Source: Maribacter vaceletii (GTDB lineage Bacteria; Bacteroidota; Bacteroidia; Flavobacteriales; Flavobacteriaceae). From it: a DNA stretch of 64,000 nt. Of the stretch, positions 24,419-34,714 are shown in pieces. The stretch is from the NCBI RefSeq assembly GCF_003634105.1, contig NZ_RBIQ01000013.1, positions 77,946-141,945 of the forward strand, read 5' to 3'. The translations under genes and the position numbers were made by a program. How positions within the stretch are numbered: the first letter of the stretch is position 1; each line of letters begins with the position of its first letter. The notes under the pieces are model-generated. The model saw only the letters and a program-made list of their open reading frames with translations, had not been told where the DNA came from and did not search any database.

Positions 24419-25309
24419 ATGTTGATAACTCCTTTTTTAGATTATTTAGGTTTAGAAAAAAAATATTCTGTCCACACTGTTTTGGCATATAAGAAAGACA
24501 TTCAGGAATTTATATCCTTTTGTGAGGAGGAATATGCTGTTACAGATGTAGTGCATATAGAGTATAAAGTTATTCGTAGTTGGGTTGTTTATTTAAGTGA
24601 AAAGAAAATTTCTAATAGAACAATAAATAGAAAAATAGCATCTTTAAAAGCATATTATAAATTTCTTCAAAAAGTAGGAGACATAAAGGTATCGCCATTA
24701 GTAAAACATAGGGCTTTGAAAGTTTCAAAAAAAATAGAAGTTCCGTTTTCAGAGGTAGAAATGGAGCAAATGCTGTCGCAAATTACTTTTAACGAAGGTT
24801 TTGAGGGTGTTAGAGATAAATTAATAATAGATGTATTGTATGCGACTGGAATGCGTAGAGCGGAGCTTGTAAATTTAAAACTTTCAGATTTAGATTTAAA
24901 GCAAGGTGTTCTTAGGGTTTTAGGGAAAAGAAAAAAAGAAAGAATAATCCCTTTATTATCAAAAACCATAAAGTTATTTAATGTATATCTAGAGGAGAGA
25001 AATACTTTAACAAAAATTAACGATTCGGAGTATCTTTTTCTTTTAAAGTCGGGCAATAAAATCTATGAAACTTTTGTTTATAGAATAATAAATGGGTATT
25101 TTAGTAAGGTGTCTTCTAAAGTAAAAAAGAGTCCGCATATATTAAGGCACACTTTTGCAACACATTTGTTAAATAAAGGCGCAGATTTAAATGCGGTAAA
25201 AGAATTACTAGGTCACTCAAGCTTGGCATCGACTCAAGTTTATACCCACAATGGTATAGAGGAATTAAAAAAAGTGCATTCTAAAGCGCATCCTAGAGGA
25301 AAAAAATAA
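24419..25309 (+). CDS. Tyrosine recombinase XerC-like
   Basis: 296 residues, the typical Xer length. An N-terminal SAM-like core-binding domain (residues 1-85) precedes the catalytic domain. The catalytic set is complete: Arg146 in ATGMRRAEL, Lys170, His240 and Arg243 in PHILRHTFATH, His266 in LGHSS and Tyr275 in VYTH. No transposon ends, att sites or phage genes flank it and it sits among housekeeping genes, which fits a resident chromosome-dimer resolvase (XerC/XerD at dif) rather than a mobile element. No dif-like site was identified nearby. Confidence 0.9.
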   Translation: MLITPFLDYLGLEKKYSVHTVLAYKKDIQEFISFCEEEYAVTDVVHIEYKVIRSWVVYLSEKKISNRTINRKIASLKAYYKFLQKVGDIKVSPLVKHRALKVSKKIEVPFSEVEMEQMLSQITFNEGFEGVRDKLIIDVLYATGMRRAELVNLKLSDLDLKQGVLRVLGKRKKERIIPLLSKTIKLFNVYLEERNTLTKINDSEYLFLLKSGNKIYETFVYRIINGYFSKVSSKVKKSPHILRHTFATHLLNKGADLNAVKELLGHSSLASTQVYTHNGIEELKKVHSKAHPRGKK

Positions 25310-25346
25310 TAGTACTTAATTGTTTAACTTTTTAAAATAATATTCT

Positions 25347-25649
25347 ATGAAAGTAAATGCACAATCCGTGAACTTTAATGCAGATAAGTCTCTAATACAT
25401 TTTGTACAAAGTAGGTTAGATAAGCTAGAAACTTTTTATGATAAGGTCATAAGTTCAGAAGTTTTTTTAAAATTAGATAATAATAAATTGAAAGAAAATA
25501 AGATTGTAGAGATAAAATTGAATATACCTAAAGATAATTTTGTGGTAAAAAAGCAATGTAAATCTTTTGAAGAAGCTGTTGATTCTGCATGTAATTCACT
25601 GGAAAGAAGGCTAATAAAAAAGAAGCAAAAAATAAGAGCACAAGCTTAG
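25347..25649 (+). CDS. Ribosome hibernation-promoting factor (HPF/RaiA family)
   Basis: 100 residues, the short form of the family with only the N-terminal ribosome-binding domain. Pattern: MKVNAQSVNFNADKSLIHFVQ, a central beta-sheet with KLDNN and VVKKQCKSFEEAVDSAC, and a basic C-terminus. It binds the small subunit decoding centre in stationary phase. It lies 37 bases after xerC and before the tRNA promoter. Confidence 0.9.
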   Translation: MKVNAQSVNFNADKSLIHFVQSRLDKLETFYDKVISSEVFLKLDNNKLKENKIVEIKLNIPKDNFVVKKQCKSFEEAVDSACNSLERRLIKKKQKIRAQA

Positions 25650-25672
25650 TTAAATTTTTTTCATTTTTTGTT

Positions 25673-25701
25673 TTGTTTAAACAAAAAAACGTATACATTT
25701 G
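25673..25701 (+). promoter_or_regulatory. Promoter of the tRNA-tuf block
   Basis: TTG (25673-25675), an 18-base spacer and TACATTTG (25694-25701) match the consensus. It precedes four tRNA genes and probably drives them, and perhaps tuf. Confidence 0.75.
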
Positions 25702-25702
25702 C

Positions 25703-25729
25703 AGTCCGTTAGAAATAGCGGACTTTTTT
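25703..25729 (+). terminator. Terminator-like hairpin at the start of the tRNA transcript
   Basis: AGTCCGTT (25703-25710) pairs with AGCGGACT (25717-25724, one G-U pair) around AGAAAT, followed by six T. It starts only two bases after the -7 element. It may terminate the hibernation-factor transcript arriving from upstream, or form the extreme 5' end of the tRNA precursor. Confidence 0.65.
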
Positions 25730-25750
25730 ATAGCTAAAAAAGTATAAAAA

Positions 25751-25824
25751 GCCGATGTAGCTCAGCTGGCTAGAGCAGCTGATTTGTAATCAGCAGGTCG
25801 TGGGTTCGAGTCCCTCCATCGGCT
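25751..25824 (+). tRNA. tRNA-Thr (anticodon TGT)
   Basis: A 74-base cloverleaf: acceptor GCCGATG pairs with CATCGGC, D-arm GCTC/GAGC, anticodon stem GCTGA/TCAGC with loop TTTGTAA, and T-arm GTGGG...CCCTC with TTCGAGT. CCA is not encoded. First of four clustered tRNAs before tuf. Confidence 0.95.
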
Positions 25825-25852
25825 CTTTAAAAAGTTCTTTAAATAATGGTTT

Positions 25853-25934
<82 letters not shown>

Positions 25935-26084
25935 CAAAAAATTTTAGAAAGTACTTTTAAAAGGTTACTTTTGCAAAGCTAAAATCAAAATTAGCTTTTA
26001 AGTAAAAGATTATTTTAAAATAGTTTTTTGAAATTTTGAAAATGTTGTAATTTTGCTTTCTGAATTTTTTCAAGAAGTAAATAA

Positions 26085-26157
26085 GCGGGAGTAGCTCAGT
26101 TGGTAGAGCGTCAGCCTTCCAAGCTGAATGTCGCCGGTTCGAACCCGGTCTCCCGCT
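26085..26157 (+). tRNA. tRNA-Gly (anticodon TCC)
   Basis: A 73-base cloverleaf with acceptor GCGGGAG/CTCCCGC, anticodon stem TCAGC/GCTGA, loop CTTCCAA, and T-loop TTCGAAC. Confidence 0.95.
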
Positions 26158-26260
26158 CAAAACATAAGAAACAGAACAGCCATGGGTTGCTTCTGTTTTT
26201 TGTGTAATAAACACCTTTAATGGGCTTTGGTTGTTTAAGGTGTTAAATTGAGCACTTTAC

Positions 26261-26332
26261 GCCGGTGTAGCTCAGGGGTAGAGCGTTTCCTTGGTAAGGA
26301 AGAGGTCACGAGTTCAAATCTCGTCATTGGCT
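26261..26332 (+). tRNA. tRNA-Thr (anticodon GGT)
   Basis: A 72-base cloverleaf with acceptor GCCGGTG/CATTGGC (two G-U pairs), anticodon loop TTGGTAA, and T-arm ACGAG/CTCGT with TTCAAAT. It ends 57 bases before tuf. Confidence 0.94.
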
Positions 26333-26389
26333 CATTTTGAAGATAAAATTTGTACACTAATATAAACTAAAGATTAAAATTCATTAAAC

Positions 26390-27577
26390 ATGGCAAAGGA
26401 AACTTTCGATCGTTCCAAACCGCACTTAAATATAGGTACTATTGGACACGTAGATCACGGTAAAACTACATTAACTGCTGCTATTACTACAGTATTAGCA
26501 AATGCAGGTCTTTCTGAATTAAGAAGTTTCGATTCTATCGATAACGCTCCTGAAGAAAAAGAAAGAGGTATTACAATTAATACATCGCACGTAGAATATG
26601 CTACTGCAAATCGTCACTACGCACACGTAGATTGTCCTGGTCACGCCGATTATGTTAAGAACATGGTAACTGGTGCTGCTCAAATGGATGGTGCTATATT
26701 GGTTGTTGCTGCTACAGATGGTCCAATGCCACAAACACGTGAGCACATTTTATTAGGTCGTCAGGTAGGTATTCCAAGAATAGTTGTATTCATGAATAAA
26801 GTGGATATGGTTGATGATGAGGAGCTTTTAGAGCTTGTTGAGATGGAAGTAAGAGAATTACTTTCTTTCTATGAGTATGATGGTGATAATGGGCCTGTTG
26901 TTGCTGGTTCTGCTTTAGGTGCGCTTAACGGTGAGCAAAAGTGGGTTGATACAGTAATGAAATTAATGGAAGAGGTTGATGCTTGGATTGAGTTGCCAAA
27001 GAGAGATGTTGATAAAGATTTCTTAATGCCAATTGAAGATGTATTTACAATTACTGGTCGTGGAACTGTTGCTACAGGTCGTATCGAAACTGGTGTTGCT
27101 AATACTGGAGACGCTGTTGATATTATTGGTATGGGTGCAGAAAAATTAGCTTCTACAATTACAGGGGTTGAGATGTTCCGTAAGATATTAGATAGAGGTG
27201 AAGCTGGTGATAATGTTGGTATCTTATTAAGAGGTATTGAAAAGACTGATATTAAAAGAGGTATGGTAATCTGTAAGCCAGGTTCTGTAACTCCACATGC
27301 TAAATTTGAAGCTGAGGTTTATATCCTTAAAAAAGAAGAAGGTGGTCGTCATACGCCATTCCATAATAACTATCGTCCTCAGTTCTATGTAAGAACAACG
27401 GATGTAACAGGTACAATTAATCTTCCTTCTGGAGTAGAGATGGTTATGCCTGGTGATAACCTTACTATTACTGTTGAGTTATTATCTCCAATTGCATTAA
27501 GCGTAGGATTACGTTTTGCAATACGTGAAGGTGGTAGAACAGTAGGAGCTGGTCAGGTAACTAAGATTTTAGATTAA
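26390..27577 (+). CDS. tuf: Translation elongation factor Tu
   Basis: 395 residues. EF-Tu carries aminoacyl-tRNA to the ribosome with GTP. The G domain is intact: GHVDHGKT at 19-26, the switch I segment [18 protein letters not shown], and NKVDM. Domains 2 and 3 follow with [13 protein letters not shown] and [14 protein letters not shown] at the end. It lies between tRNA-Thr and tRNA-Trp, the usual Bacteroidetes arrangement. No Shine-Dalgarno precedes the ATG; the leader is A-rich. A hairpin follows the gene. Confidence 0.99.
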   Translation: MAKETFDRSKPHLNIGTIGHVDHGKTTLTAAITTVLANAGLSELRSFDSIDNAPEEKERGITINTSHVEYATANRHYAHVDCPGHADYVKNMVTGAAQMDGAILVVAATDGPMPQTREHILLGRQVGIPRIVVFMNKVDMVDDEELLELVEMEVRELLSFYEYDGDNGPVVAGSALGALNGEQKWVDTVMKLMEEVDAWIELPKRDVDKDFLMPIEDVFTITGRGTVATGRIETGVANTGDAVDIIGMGAEKLASTITGVEMFRKILDRGEAGDNVGILLRGIEKTDIKRGMVICKPGSVTPHAKFEAEVYILKKEEGGRHTPFHNNYRPQFYVRTTDVTGTINLPSGVEMVMPGDNLTITVELLSPIALSVGLRFAIREGGRTVGAGQVTKILD

Positions 27578-27600
27578 AATAATTTATAGTTTTACATTAT

Positions 27601-27627
27601 AAGGTGTCCGCCATTGGCGGATACCTT
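27601..27627 (+). terminator. Strong hairpin between tuf and tRNA-Trp
   Basis: AAGGTGTCCGCC (27601-27612) pairs over 12 bp (one G-U) with GGCGGATACCTT (27616-27627), loop ATT. No T-run follows, so it may be a processing or stability element rather than a true terminator. Confidence 0.6.
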
Positions 27628-27643
27628 TCAGTGTAAAATACAC

Positions 27644-27716
27644 ACGGTTGTAGCTCAGTTGGTAGAGCACTGGTCTCCAAAACCAGGTGTCGGGAGTTCG
27701 AGTCTCTCCTGCCGTG
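27644..27716 (+). tRNA. tRNA-Trp (anticodon CCA)
   Basis: A 73-base tRNA with anticodon stem CTGGT/ACCAG and loop CTCCAAA, T-arm GGGAG/CTCTC and discriminator G. The acceptor ACGGTTG/CTGCCGT has one T-T mismatch at position 6 as aligned. It sits just before secE, the conserved position in many bacteria. Confidence 0.92.
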
Positions 27717-27777
27717 CAAATTGTAAAAGAAATATTTATTTCTTTTTTCTAATCAAACTGAAAAAAATAATATAGCT

Positions 27778-27966
27778 ATGTTGTCATACATAAAAGAGTC
27801 TATTGAGGAGCTAAAAAATAATGTCACACTGCCTCCGCGTTCGGAGTCATCGAACCTTATGGTGGTAGTTGCGGTATTTTCAATTTTGTTCGCATTAGCT
27901 ACTTGGGGTGTAGACTCTGCTTTAAGTAAGTTGGTTCAGTTGTATTTTAATAATGTTTTAAACTAA
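27778..27966 (+). CDS. secE: Preprotein translocase subunit SecE
   Basis: 62 residues with one C-terminal transmembrane helix (about 28-48), the short single-helix SecE form. It clamps SecY in the Sec translocon. Amphipathic N-terminus SYIKESIEELKNNV and the VTLPPRSESSNL hinge match Bacteroidetes homologues. Nine bases before nusG. Confidence 0.93.
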   Translation: MLSYIKESIEELKNNVTLPPRSESSNLMVVVAVFSILFALATWGVDSALSKLVQLYFNNVLN

Positions 27967-27974
27967 GCTCAATC

Positions 27975-28526
27975 ATGTCTGAAGTTTTAGAGAAGAAGTG
28001 GTATGTGGTAAGAGCTGTTAGTGGGCAAGAGCATAAAATAAAAGGATATATCGAAAGTGAGGTTACTCGTTTAGGTTTTTCTGATTATTTAGAAGATGTT
28101 TTGGTTCCAACGGAGAAAGTTATTCAGATTAGAAACGGAAAAAAAATTAATAAGGAAAGAGTGTATTTTCCTGGTTACATCATGATCAAAGCTAATTTAG
28201 GTGGAGAGATGATTCATATTATTAGATCTATTACCAATGTTATTGGTTTTTTAGGAGAAACTAAAGGAGGTGATCCTGTTCCGCTTAGAAAATCTGAAGT
28301 AAATAGAATGTTAGGTAAAGTGGATGAGTTAACTGTGAATACAGATAGCGTTGCAATACCTTTTGTTTTTGGAGAAACAGTGAAAGTAATAGATGGTCCT
28401 TTTAATGGTTTTAACGGTACAGTTGAAAAAATTAATGAGGAAAAACGTAAACTTGAGGTAATGGTTAAGATTTTTGGAAGAAAAACACCATTAGAATTAA
28501 GTTACATGCAAGTAGAAAAAATTTAA
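27975..28526 (+). CDS. nusG: Transcription termination/antitermination protein NusG
   Basis: 183 residues: an NGN domain (KWYVVRAVSGQEHKIKGYIE at the start, VYFPGYIMIKANL) and a C-terminal KOW domain (VKVIDGPFNGFNGTVEKIN). It binds the RNA polymerase clamp and, through KOW, S10 or Rho. It follows secE as in most bacteria and precedes the L11 operon by 70 bases. Confidence 0.97.
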   Translation: MSEVLEKKWYVVRAVSGQEHKIKGYIESEVTRLGFSDYLEDVLVPTEKVIQIRNGKKINKERVYFPGYIMIKANLGGEMIHIIRSITNVIGFLGETKGGDPVPLRKSEVNRMLGKVDELTVNTDSVAIPFVFGETVKVIDGPFNGFNGTVEKINEEKRKLEVMVKIFGRKTPLELSYMQVEKI

Positions 28527-28596
28527 TTTAATAATTTGTTACATATTTAAAAGTAGTATCGCTTCCACTGGTACACTTTCAATTTAATTAAAAACA

Positions 28597-29034
28597 ATGG
28601 CAAAAGAAGTAGGTAAAGTAGTTAAACTACAAGTTAGGGGAGGTGCAGCGAATCCATCGCCACCGGTTGGACCCGCCTTAGGTGCTGCCGGTGTTAACAT
28701 AATGGAGTTCTGTAAGCAGTTTAATGCTCGTACACAGGATAAACCAGGTAAAGTATTACCAGTTGTTATCACCGTATACAAGGATAAATCGTTTGATTTT
28801 ATTGTAAAAACACCACCAGCGGCAGTTCAGCTATTGGAAGCAGCTAAGATTAAAAAAGGATCTGGCGAACCTAACAGAGTAAAATCAGGTAATGTAACTT
28901 GGGACCAGGTTAAGGCGATAGCCGAAGACAAAATGGTAGATTTAAATGCATTTACTGTAGAATCAGCAATGAGCATGATCGCAGGAACGGCAAGATCTAT
29001 GGGTTTAAAAGTTGCAGGTAAAAGACCTTTTTAA
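28597..29034 (+). CDS. rplK: 50S ribosomal protein uL11
   Basis: 145 residues: [22 protein letters not shown] at the N-terminus and the C-terminal rRNA-binding domain ending [12 protein letters not shown]. It forms the stalk base and thiostrepton site with 23S rRNA. First gene of the ribosomal-protein/RNA-polymerase block; 19 bases before rplA. The gap before it (28527-28596) has no clear promoter. Confidence 0.98.
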   Translation: MAKEVGKVVKLQVRGGAANPSPPVGPALGAAGVNIMEFCKQFNARTQDKPGKVLPVVITVYKDKSFDFIVKTPPAAVQLLEAAKIKKGSGEPNRVKSGNVTWDQVKAIAEDKMVDLNAFTVESAMSMIAGTARSMGLKVAGKRPF

Positions 29035-29053
29035 AATCTTAAAAGCAATTTAA

Positions 29054-29743
29054 ATGGCAAAGTTAACAAAGAACCAAAAGGAGGCTCGTGCTAAAATAGA
29101 AAAAGATAAACTTTATTCTGTTGATGAGGCGTCTGCTTTAGTAAAAGAAATTACCAAAACAAAATTTGATGCATCTATAGATTTAGCTGTTCGTTTGGGT
29201 GTAGATCCAAGAAAAGCAAATCAAATGGTTCGTGGGGTTGTTACACTTCCACACGGAACGGGTAAAGATGTAAAAGTTTTAGCTTTGGTTACTCCAGATA
29301 AAGAAGCCGAAGCTACAGCAGCTGGTGCAGATTATGTTGGATTAGATGAATATTTGACAAAAATAAAAGCGGGTTGGACAGATGTTGATGTAATTATCAC
29401 AATGCCAAGCGTAATGGGAAAATTAGGTCCTTTAGGACGAGTATTAGGTCCAAGAGGTTTAATGCCTAACCCAAAAACAGGTACTGTTACTATGGATGTG
29501 GCTAAAGCAGTTACAGAAGTAAAAGCAGGTAAAATAGATTTTAAAGTTGATAAGACTGGTATAGTGCATACGGCAATTGGAAAGGCATCTTTCTCTGCTG
29601 ATAAAATTGCAGGAAACTGTAAAGAGTTATTAGATACTTTAAATAAATTGAAACCAACGGCTTCTAAAGGTGTGTATATTAAATCAATATTCATGTCTAG
29701 TACAATGAGTCCTAGTGTTCAATTAGACCCAAAAACAGTTTAA
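29054..29743 (+). CDS. rplA: 50S ribosomal protein uL1
   Basis: 229 residues, typical L1: [30 protein letters not shown], and [21 protein letters not shown]. It forms the mobile L1 stalk at the E site and in other bacteria represses its own operon by binding the leader RNA. No L1-type leader mimic was recognised here. Confidence 0.98.
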   Translation: MAKLTKNQKEARAKIEKDKLYSVDEASALVKEITKTKFDASIDLAVRLGVDPRKANQMVRGVVTLPHGTGKDVKVLALVTPDKEAEATAAGADYVGLDEYLTKIKAGWTDVDVIITMPSVMGKLGPLGRVLGPRGLMPNPKTGTVTMDVAKAVTEVKAGKIDFKVDKTGIVHTAIGKASFSADKIAGNCKELLDTLNKLKPTASKGVYIKSIFMSSTMSPSVQLDPKTV

Positions 29744-29769
29744 TTAACTGGTAGTTTAAAAATTTAATT

Positions 29770-30285
29770 ATGACAAGAGAAGAAAAAGCAAACGTTATAC
29801 AAGATTTGACTACGCAGTTAGGAGATAGTTCTACTATTTATTTAGCAGATATCTCTGGTCTTGATGCAGTTACTACTTCTGATTTAAGAAGAGCGTGTTT
29901 CAAGGCAGATATTAGACTGGCAGTAGTTAAAAATACATTGCTTGCAAAAGCAATGGAGGCTTCTGATAGAGAATTTGGAGAACTTCCTGAGGTACTTAAA
30001 GGGAATACTTCTTTAATGTTTTCTGAAGTAGGAAATGCGCCTGCAAAATTAATAAAGAATTTCAGAAAAAAATCTGATAGACCTTTATTAAAAGGTGCTT
30101 TCGTAGAAGAAGCAGTTTATATTGGTGATGAGAATTTGGATGCTTTAGTTAGCATTAAGTCTAAAGAAGAAATGATTGGAGAGATTATAGGATTATTACA
30201 ATCTCCTGCTAAGAATGTTATTTCTGGACTTAAATCAGGTGGTGGTAAACTGGCTGGTATCCTTAAAACATTATCAGAGAAATAG
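29770..30285 (+). CDS. rplJ: 50S ribosomal protein uL10
   Basis: 171 residues. The N-terminal rRNA-binding domain has TREEKANVIQDL and a helix with RRACFKADIRLAVVKNTLL; the C-terminal helix binds L7/L12 dimers. It is 26 bases after rplA, so a long L10-type autoregulatory leader is not present at this junction. Confidence 0.97.
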   Translation: MTREEKANVIQDLTTQLGDSSTIYLADISGLDAVTTSDLRRACFKADIRLAVVKNTLLAKAMEASDREFGELPEVLKGNTSLMFSEVGNAPAKLIKNFRKKSDRPLLKGAFVEEAVYIGDENLDALVSIKSKEEMIGEIIGLLQSPAKNVISGLKSGGGKLAGILKTLSEK

Positions 30286-30335
30286 TACGCACTAAAAACA
30301 ATTATATTTTAAAAATTTATTAAACGATAGTAAAA

Positions 30336-30713
30336 ATGGCAGATTTAAAAGATTTCGCAGAACAATTAGTTAATCTTACTGTAAAAGAAGTAAACGAATT
30401 AGCTGATATATTAAAAGATGAATACGGTATAGAGCCTGCAGCTGCTGCAGTTGCTGTTGCTGCTGGTGGAGCTGCTGCTGGTGGTGAAGCTGCTGAAGAA
30501 AAATCAGAATTTGATGTAATATTAAAAGCCGCTGGTGGTTCTAAATTAGCAGTTGTAAAATTAGTTAAGGAATTAACTGGTTTAGGTTTAAAAGATGCTA
30601 AAGATATCGTTGATAGCGCACCAAAAGCAATTAAAGAAGGTGTTTCTAAAGACGAAGCTGAAGGAATTAAAAATTCATTAGAAGAAGCAGGAGCAGAAGT
30701 TGAGCTTAAATAA
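30336..30713 (+). CDS. rplL: 50S ribosomal protein bL12 (L7/L12)
   Basis: 125 residues: an N-terminal dimer domain, an Ala/Gly-rich hinge (about 34-50), and the C-terminal factor-binding domain with KTEF-like [13 protein letters not shown] and [20 protein letters not shown]. It recruits translational GTPases. It is followed by a strong hairpin that can reduce read-through into rpoB. Confidence 0.98.
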   Translation: MADLKDFAEQLVNLTVKEVNELADILKDEYGIEPAAAAVAVAAGGAAAGGEAAEEKSEFDVILKAAGGSKLAVVKLVKELTGLGLKDAKDIVDSAPKAIKEGVSKDEAEGIKNSLEEAGAEVELK

Positions 30714-30736
30714 TAGCAACAACATATAGCACTTAT

Positions 30737-30782
30737 GGTTTAGGTCTTTTCGCAATTTGCGCTTAGACCTAAGCCTTTTTTA
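30737..30782 (+). terminator. Attenuator/terminator between rplL and rpoB
   Basis: GGTTTAGGTCT (30737-30747) pairs with AGACCTAAGCC (30765-30775, one G-U), with an inner CGCAA/TTGCG helix, then seven T. RNA polymerase genes downstream need less expression than ribosomal proteins, and partial termination here would do that, as known for the E. coli rplL-rpoB gap. Confidence 0.8.
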
Positions 30783-30846
30783 TATATTATGTATATTAGG
30801 TAATATACAACCCATTTAGTATTCACGATCAAAATACTGTCCATAG

Positions 30847-33800
30847 ATGTTCAAAAATCAGACTCAGAGAATTAATTTTGCATCCGCTAAGAACACTCCG
30901 GAATATCCAGATTTCTTGGATATTCAGATTAAATCATTTCAAGATTTCTTTCAACTTGAAACTAAATCTGATCAAAGAGGAGATGAAGGATTATACAATA
31001 CCTTCATGGAAAATTTTCCAATAACTGATACTAGAAATCAGTTTGTATTGGAATTTTTAGATTATTTTATAGACCCACCTAGATATTCAATTCAAGAATG
31101 TATTGAGCGTGGACTTACTTACAGTGTGCCTTTAAAGGCTAGACTTAAATTATATTGTACAGATCCAGAACATGAGGATTTTGAAACAATTGTACAGGAT
31201 GTTTACTTAGGTACTATACCTTACATGACACCTAGTGGTACATTTGTTATAAATGGTGCAGAAAGAGTTGTTGTATCTCAGTTACACCGTTCTCCAGGGG
31301 TATTCTTTGGACAATCTTTTCACGCAAATGGAACTAAGCTTTATTCTGCAAGAGTAATACCTTTTAAAGGTTCTTGGATAGAATTTGCTACAGATATCAA
31401 TGGCGTTATGTACGCTTATATTGATAGAAAGAAAAAATTACCTGTTACTACTTTATTTAGAGCAATTGGTTTTGAAAGAGATAAAGATATTTTAGAAATT
31501 TTTGACCTATCTGAGGAAGTAAAAGTTTCTACAGCAGGATTAAAAAAAGTATTAGGTCGTAAACTTGCGGCTAGAGTACTTAATACATGGCATGAAGATT
31601 TCGTTGATGAAGATACTGGTGAAGTTGTATCTATTGAAAGAAATGAAATAGTTTTAGATCGTGACACTATTCTTGAAAAAGATCATATTCAAGAAATTAT
31701 GGATGCAGATGTTAAGACGGTATTATTGCATAAAGAAAATAATGCGCAGTCTGATTATGCAATTATTCATAACACACTACAGAAAGATCCAACAAACTCT
31801 GAAAAAGAAGCTGTTGAACATATATACCGTCAATTACGTAATGCAGAACCGCCAGATGAGGAAACTGCAAGAGGTATAATTGATAAATTATTCTTCTCTG
31901 ATCAACGTTATAACTTAGGTGAAGTTGGTCGTTATAGAATGAACAAAAAATTACAGTTAGATATTGGAATGGATAAGCAAGTCTTAACCAAAGAAGATAT
32001 TATAACTATTATCAAATATTTAATTGAGTTAATTAACTCAAAAGCAGAGATTGATGATATTGATCACCTTTCTAACCGTCGTGTACGTACCGTGGGAGAA
32101 CAATTGTCATCTCAATTTGGAGTAGGTTTAGCTCGTATGGCAAGAACTATTCGCGAGCGTATGAATGTTCGTGATAATGAAGTCTTTACACCAATTGACT
32201 TGATTAATGCTAAAACATTATCTTCTGTAATTAACTCATTCTTTGGAACTAACCAGTTATCTCAGTTTATGGATCAAACAAATCCATTAGCAGAGATTAC
32301 ACACAAGCGTAGATTATCTGCTCTTGGACCTGGAGGTTTATCAAGAGAAAGAGCTGGTTTTGAAGTACGTGATGTTCACTATACACACTACGGAAGATTA
32401 TGTCCTATTGAAACACCAGAAGGACCAAACATTGGTCTTATATCTTCTTTAGCAGTTTTTGCAAAAGTTAACCCAATGGGGTTCTTAGAAACGCCATACC
32501 GTAAGGTAACAGATTCTAAAGTTGATATTGAAGAGTTTAGGTACCTAAGTGCAGAAGAGGAAGAAGGAATGAAAATTGCGCAAGCAAATATTCCTTTAAA
32601 AGAAGATGGTACAATAGATACAGAAAAAGTAATTGCAAGAGAAGAAGGAGATTTTCCAGTTGTAGATCCATCAGAAATACAATATACTGATGTTGCACCT
32701 AATCAAATTGCATCTATATCTGCATCTTTAATTCCATTCTTAGAACATGATGATGCCAACCGTGCATTAATGGGGTCTAACATGATGCGTCAGGCTGTGC
32801 CATTATTAAAGCCACAATCTCCGATTGTAGGTACTGGTTTAGAGCGTCAAGTAGCATCAGATTCTAGAGTATTAATAAATGCTGAAGGGGCAGGTGTTGT
32901 TGAGTATGTTGATTCTCAGAAAATTACTGTAAAGTACGATCGTACAGATGATGAGAGACTAGTTAGTTTTGAAGAAGATTCCAAGACCTACAAATTAGTT
33001 AAGTTTAGAAAAACAAACCAAGGAACAAGTATTAACCTTAAACCTATTGTTCAAAAAGGAGATAGAGTTAATAAAGGACAAGTACTTTGTGAAGGATATG
33101 CAACTGAAAAAGGAGAATTAGCATTAGGTAGAAACTTAGTGGTAGCATTTATGCCTTGGAAAGGATATAACTTTGAGGATGCAATTGTAATTTCTGAAAA
33201 AGTTGTTCGTGAGGATGTATTTACATCAATACACGTAGATGAATATTCTTTAGATGTTCGTGATACCAAATTAGGAGCTGAAGAATTAACACATGATATT
33301 CCAAATGTTTCGGAAGAAGCAACAAAAGATTTGGATGAAAATGGTATGATTCGTATTGGAGCAGAGGTTAAGCCTGGTGACATACTTATTGGTAAAATTA
33401 CACCAAAAGGAGAATCAGATCCAACTCCTGAAGAAAAATTACTACGTGCAATATTCGGGGATAAAGCTGGAGATGTAAAAGATGCTTCATTAAAAGCGTC
33501 ACCATCTTTAAGAGGTGTTGTAATTGAAAAGAAATTATTCTCTAGGTCTATAAAAGATAAGCGTAAGCGTTCTGAAGATAAAGAAGCAATTTCTAAATTA
33601 GAATTAGAATACGAAGTAAAGTTTCAACAACTAAAAGATATCTTAATTGAAAAATTATTTATCATAGTTAATGGGAAAACATCACAAGGAGTATTGAACG
33701 ATTTAGGGGAAGAGGTTTTACCAAAAGGTAAAAAATATACCATGAAGATGTTAAATGCTGTAGATGATTTTGCACACTTAGTTGGTGGAAGCTGGACTAC

Positions 33801-34656
33801 AGATAAAGATACAAATGCACAATTAGCAGATTTATTACATAACTATAAGATTAAGTTAAATGATCTTCAGGGTAACCTAAGAAGAGATAAGTTTACCATA
33901 TCTGTAGGAGATGAATTGCCAGCAGGTATTATCAAATTAGCTAAAGTTTATGTTGCTAAAAAACGTAAATTAAAAGTTGGTGATAAAATGGCGGGACGTC
34001 ACGGAAATAAAGGTATTGTTTCTCGTATAGTACGTCATGAAGATATGCCATTCTTAGAAGATGGAACACCAGTAGATATTGTATTAAATCCGCTAGGGGT
34101 ACCTTCTCGTATGAACATTGGTCAAATTTATGAGACTGTATTAGGTTGGGCAGGACTTAAACTTGGTAAAAAGTTTGGAACTCCAATTTTTGATGGAGCT
34201 ACTTTAGATCAAATTAATGCATATACAGATGAAGCAGGTATTCCAAGATTTGGACATACATACCTTCATGATGGTGGTACAGGTCAGCGTTTTGACCAGC
34301 CAGCAACAGTAGGTGTAATCTATATGTTAAAATTAGGACATATGGTAGATGATAAAATGCACGCTCGTTCTATAGGACCATACTCTTTAATAACACAACA
34401 ACCATTAGGTGGTAAAGCACAATTTGGTGGTCAACGTTTTGGAGAAATGGAAGTATGGGCATTAGAAGCATATGGAGCATCTGCAACATTACGTGAAATA
34501 TTGACTGTGAAGTCTGATGACGTTATAGGTAGAGCAAAAACATATGAATCTATTGTAAAAGGCGAAACAATGCCAGAACCTGGTTTACCAGAATCCTTTA
34601 ACGTATTAATGCATGAACTTAAAGGTTTAGGTTTAGACATTAGATTAGAGGAATAA
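30847..34656 (+). CDS. rpoB: DNA-directed RNA polymerase subunit beta
   Basis: 1269 residues. The beta subunit forms one pincer and most of the catalytic channel with beta'. The rifampicin region (about residues 470-535: [20 protein letters not shown], then [18 protein letters not shown]) carries the wild-type Asp, His and Ser at the usual resistance positions. Also present are [27 protein letters not shown] and the C-terminal [19 protein letters not shown]. Downstream of the rplL hairpin and 58 bases before rpoC. Confidence 0.99.
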   Translation: MFKNQTQRINFASAKNTPEYPDFLDIQIKSFQDFFQLETKSDQRGDEGLYNTFMENFPITDTRNQFVLEFLDYFIDPPRYSIQECIERGLTYSVPLKARLKLYCTDPEHEDFETIVQDVYLGTIPYMTPSGTFVINGAERVVVSQLHRSPGVFFGQSFHANGTKLYSARVIPFKGSWIEFATDINGVMYAYIDRKKKLPVTTLFRAIGFERDKDILEIFDLSEEVKVSTAGLKKVLGRKLAARVLNTWHEDFVDEDTGEVVSIERNEIVLDRDTILEKDHIQEIMDADVKTVLLHKENNAQSDYAIIHNTLQKDPTNSEKEAVEHIYRQLRNAEPPDEETARGIIDKLFFSDQRYNLGEVGRYRMNKKLQLDIGMDKQVLTKEDIITIIKYLIELINSKAEIDDIDHLSNRRVRTVGEQLSSQFGVGLARMARTIRERMNVRDNEVFTPIDLINAKTLSSVINSFFGTNQLSQFMDQTNPLAEITHKRRLSALGPGGLSRERAGFEVRDVHYTHYGRLCPIETPEGPNIGLISSLAVFAKVNPMGFLETPYRKVTDSKVDIEEFRYLSAEEEEGMKIAQANIPLKEDGTIDTEKVIAREEGDFPVVDPSEIQYTDVAPNQIASISASLIPFLEHDDANRALMGSNMMRQAVPLLKPQSPIVGTGLERQVASDSRVLINAEGAGVVEYVDSQKITVKYDRTDDERLVSFEEDSKTYKLVKFRKTNQGTSINLKPIVQKGDRVNKGQVLCEGYATEKGELALGRNLVVAFMPWKGYNFEDAIVISEKVVREDVFTSIHVDEYSLDVRDTKLGAEELTHDIPNVSEEATKDLDENGMIRIGAEVKPGDILIGKITPKGESDPTPEEKLLRAIFGDKAGDVKDASLKASPSLRGVVIEKKLFSRSIKDKRKRSEDKEAISKLELEYEVKFQQLKDILIEKLFIIVNGKTSQGVLNDLGEEVLPKGKKYTMKMLNAVDDFAHLVGGSWTTDKDTNAQLADLLHNYKIKLNDLQGNLRRDKFTISVGDELPAGIIKLAKVYVAKKRKLKVGDKMAGRHGNKGIVSRIVRHEDMPFLEDGTPVDIVLNPLGVPSRMNIGQIYETVLGWAGLKLGKKFGTPIFDGATLDQINAYTDEAGIPRFGHTYLHDGGTGQRFDQPATVGVIYMLKLGHMVDDKMHARSIGPYSLITQQPLGGKAQFGGQRFGEMEVWALEAYGASATLREILTVKSDDVIGRAKTYESIVKGETMPEPGLPESFNVLMHELKGLGLDIRLEE

Positions 34657-34714
34657 GTAAAAATCGATAAAACGATTTAAGAACACATTGTTAATTTAGT
34701 ATCACCATTATATT

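Noticed and set aside
24419..25309. XerC-like recombinase as an integrase of a mobile element
   Set aside because: No att repeats, transposase, phage genes or composition change nearby; neighbours are housekeeping genes in conserved order.
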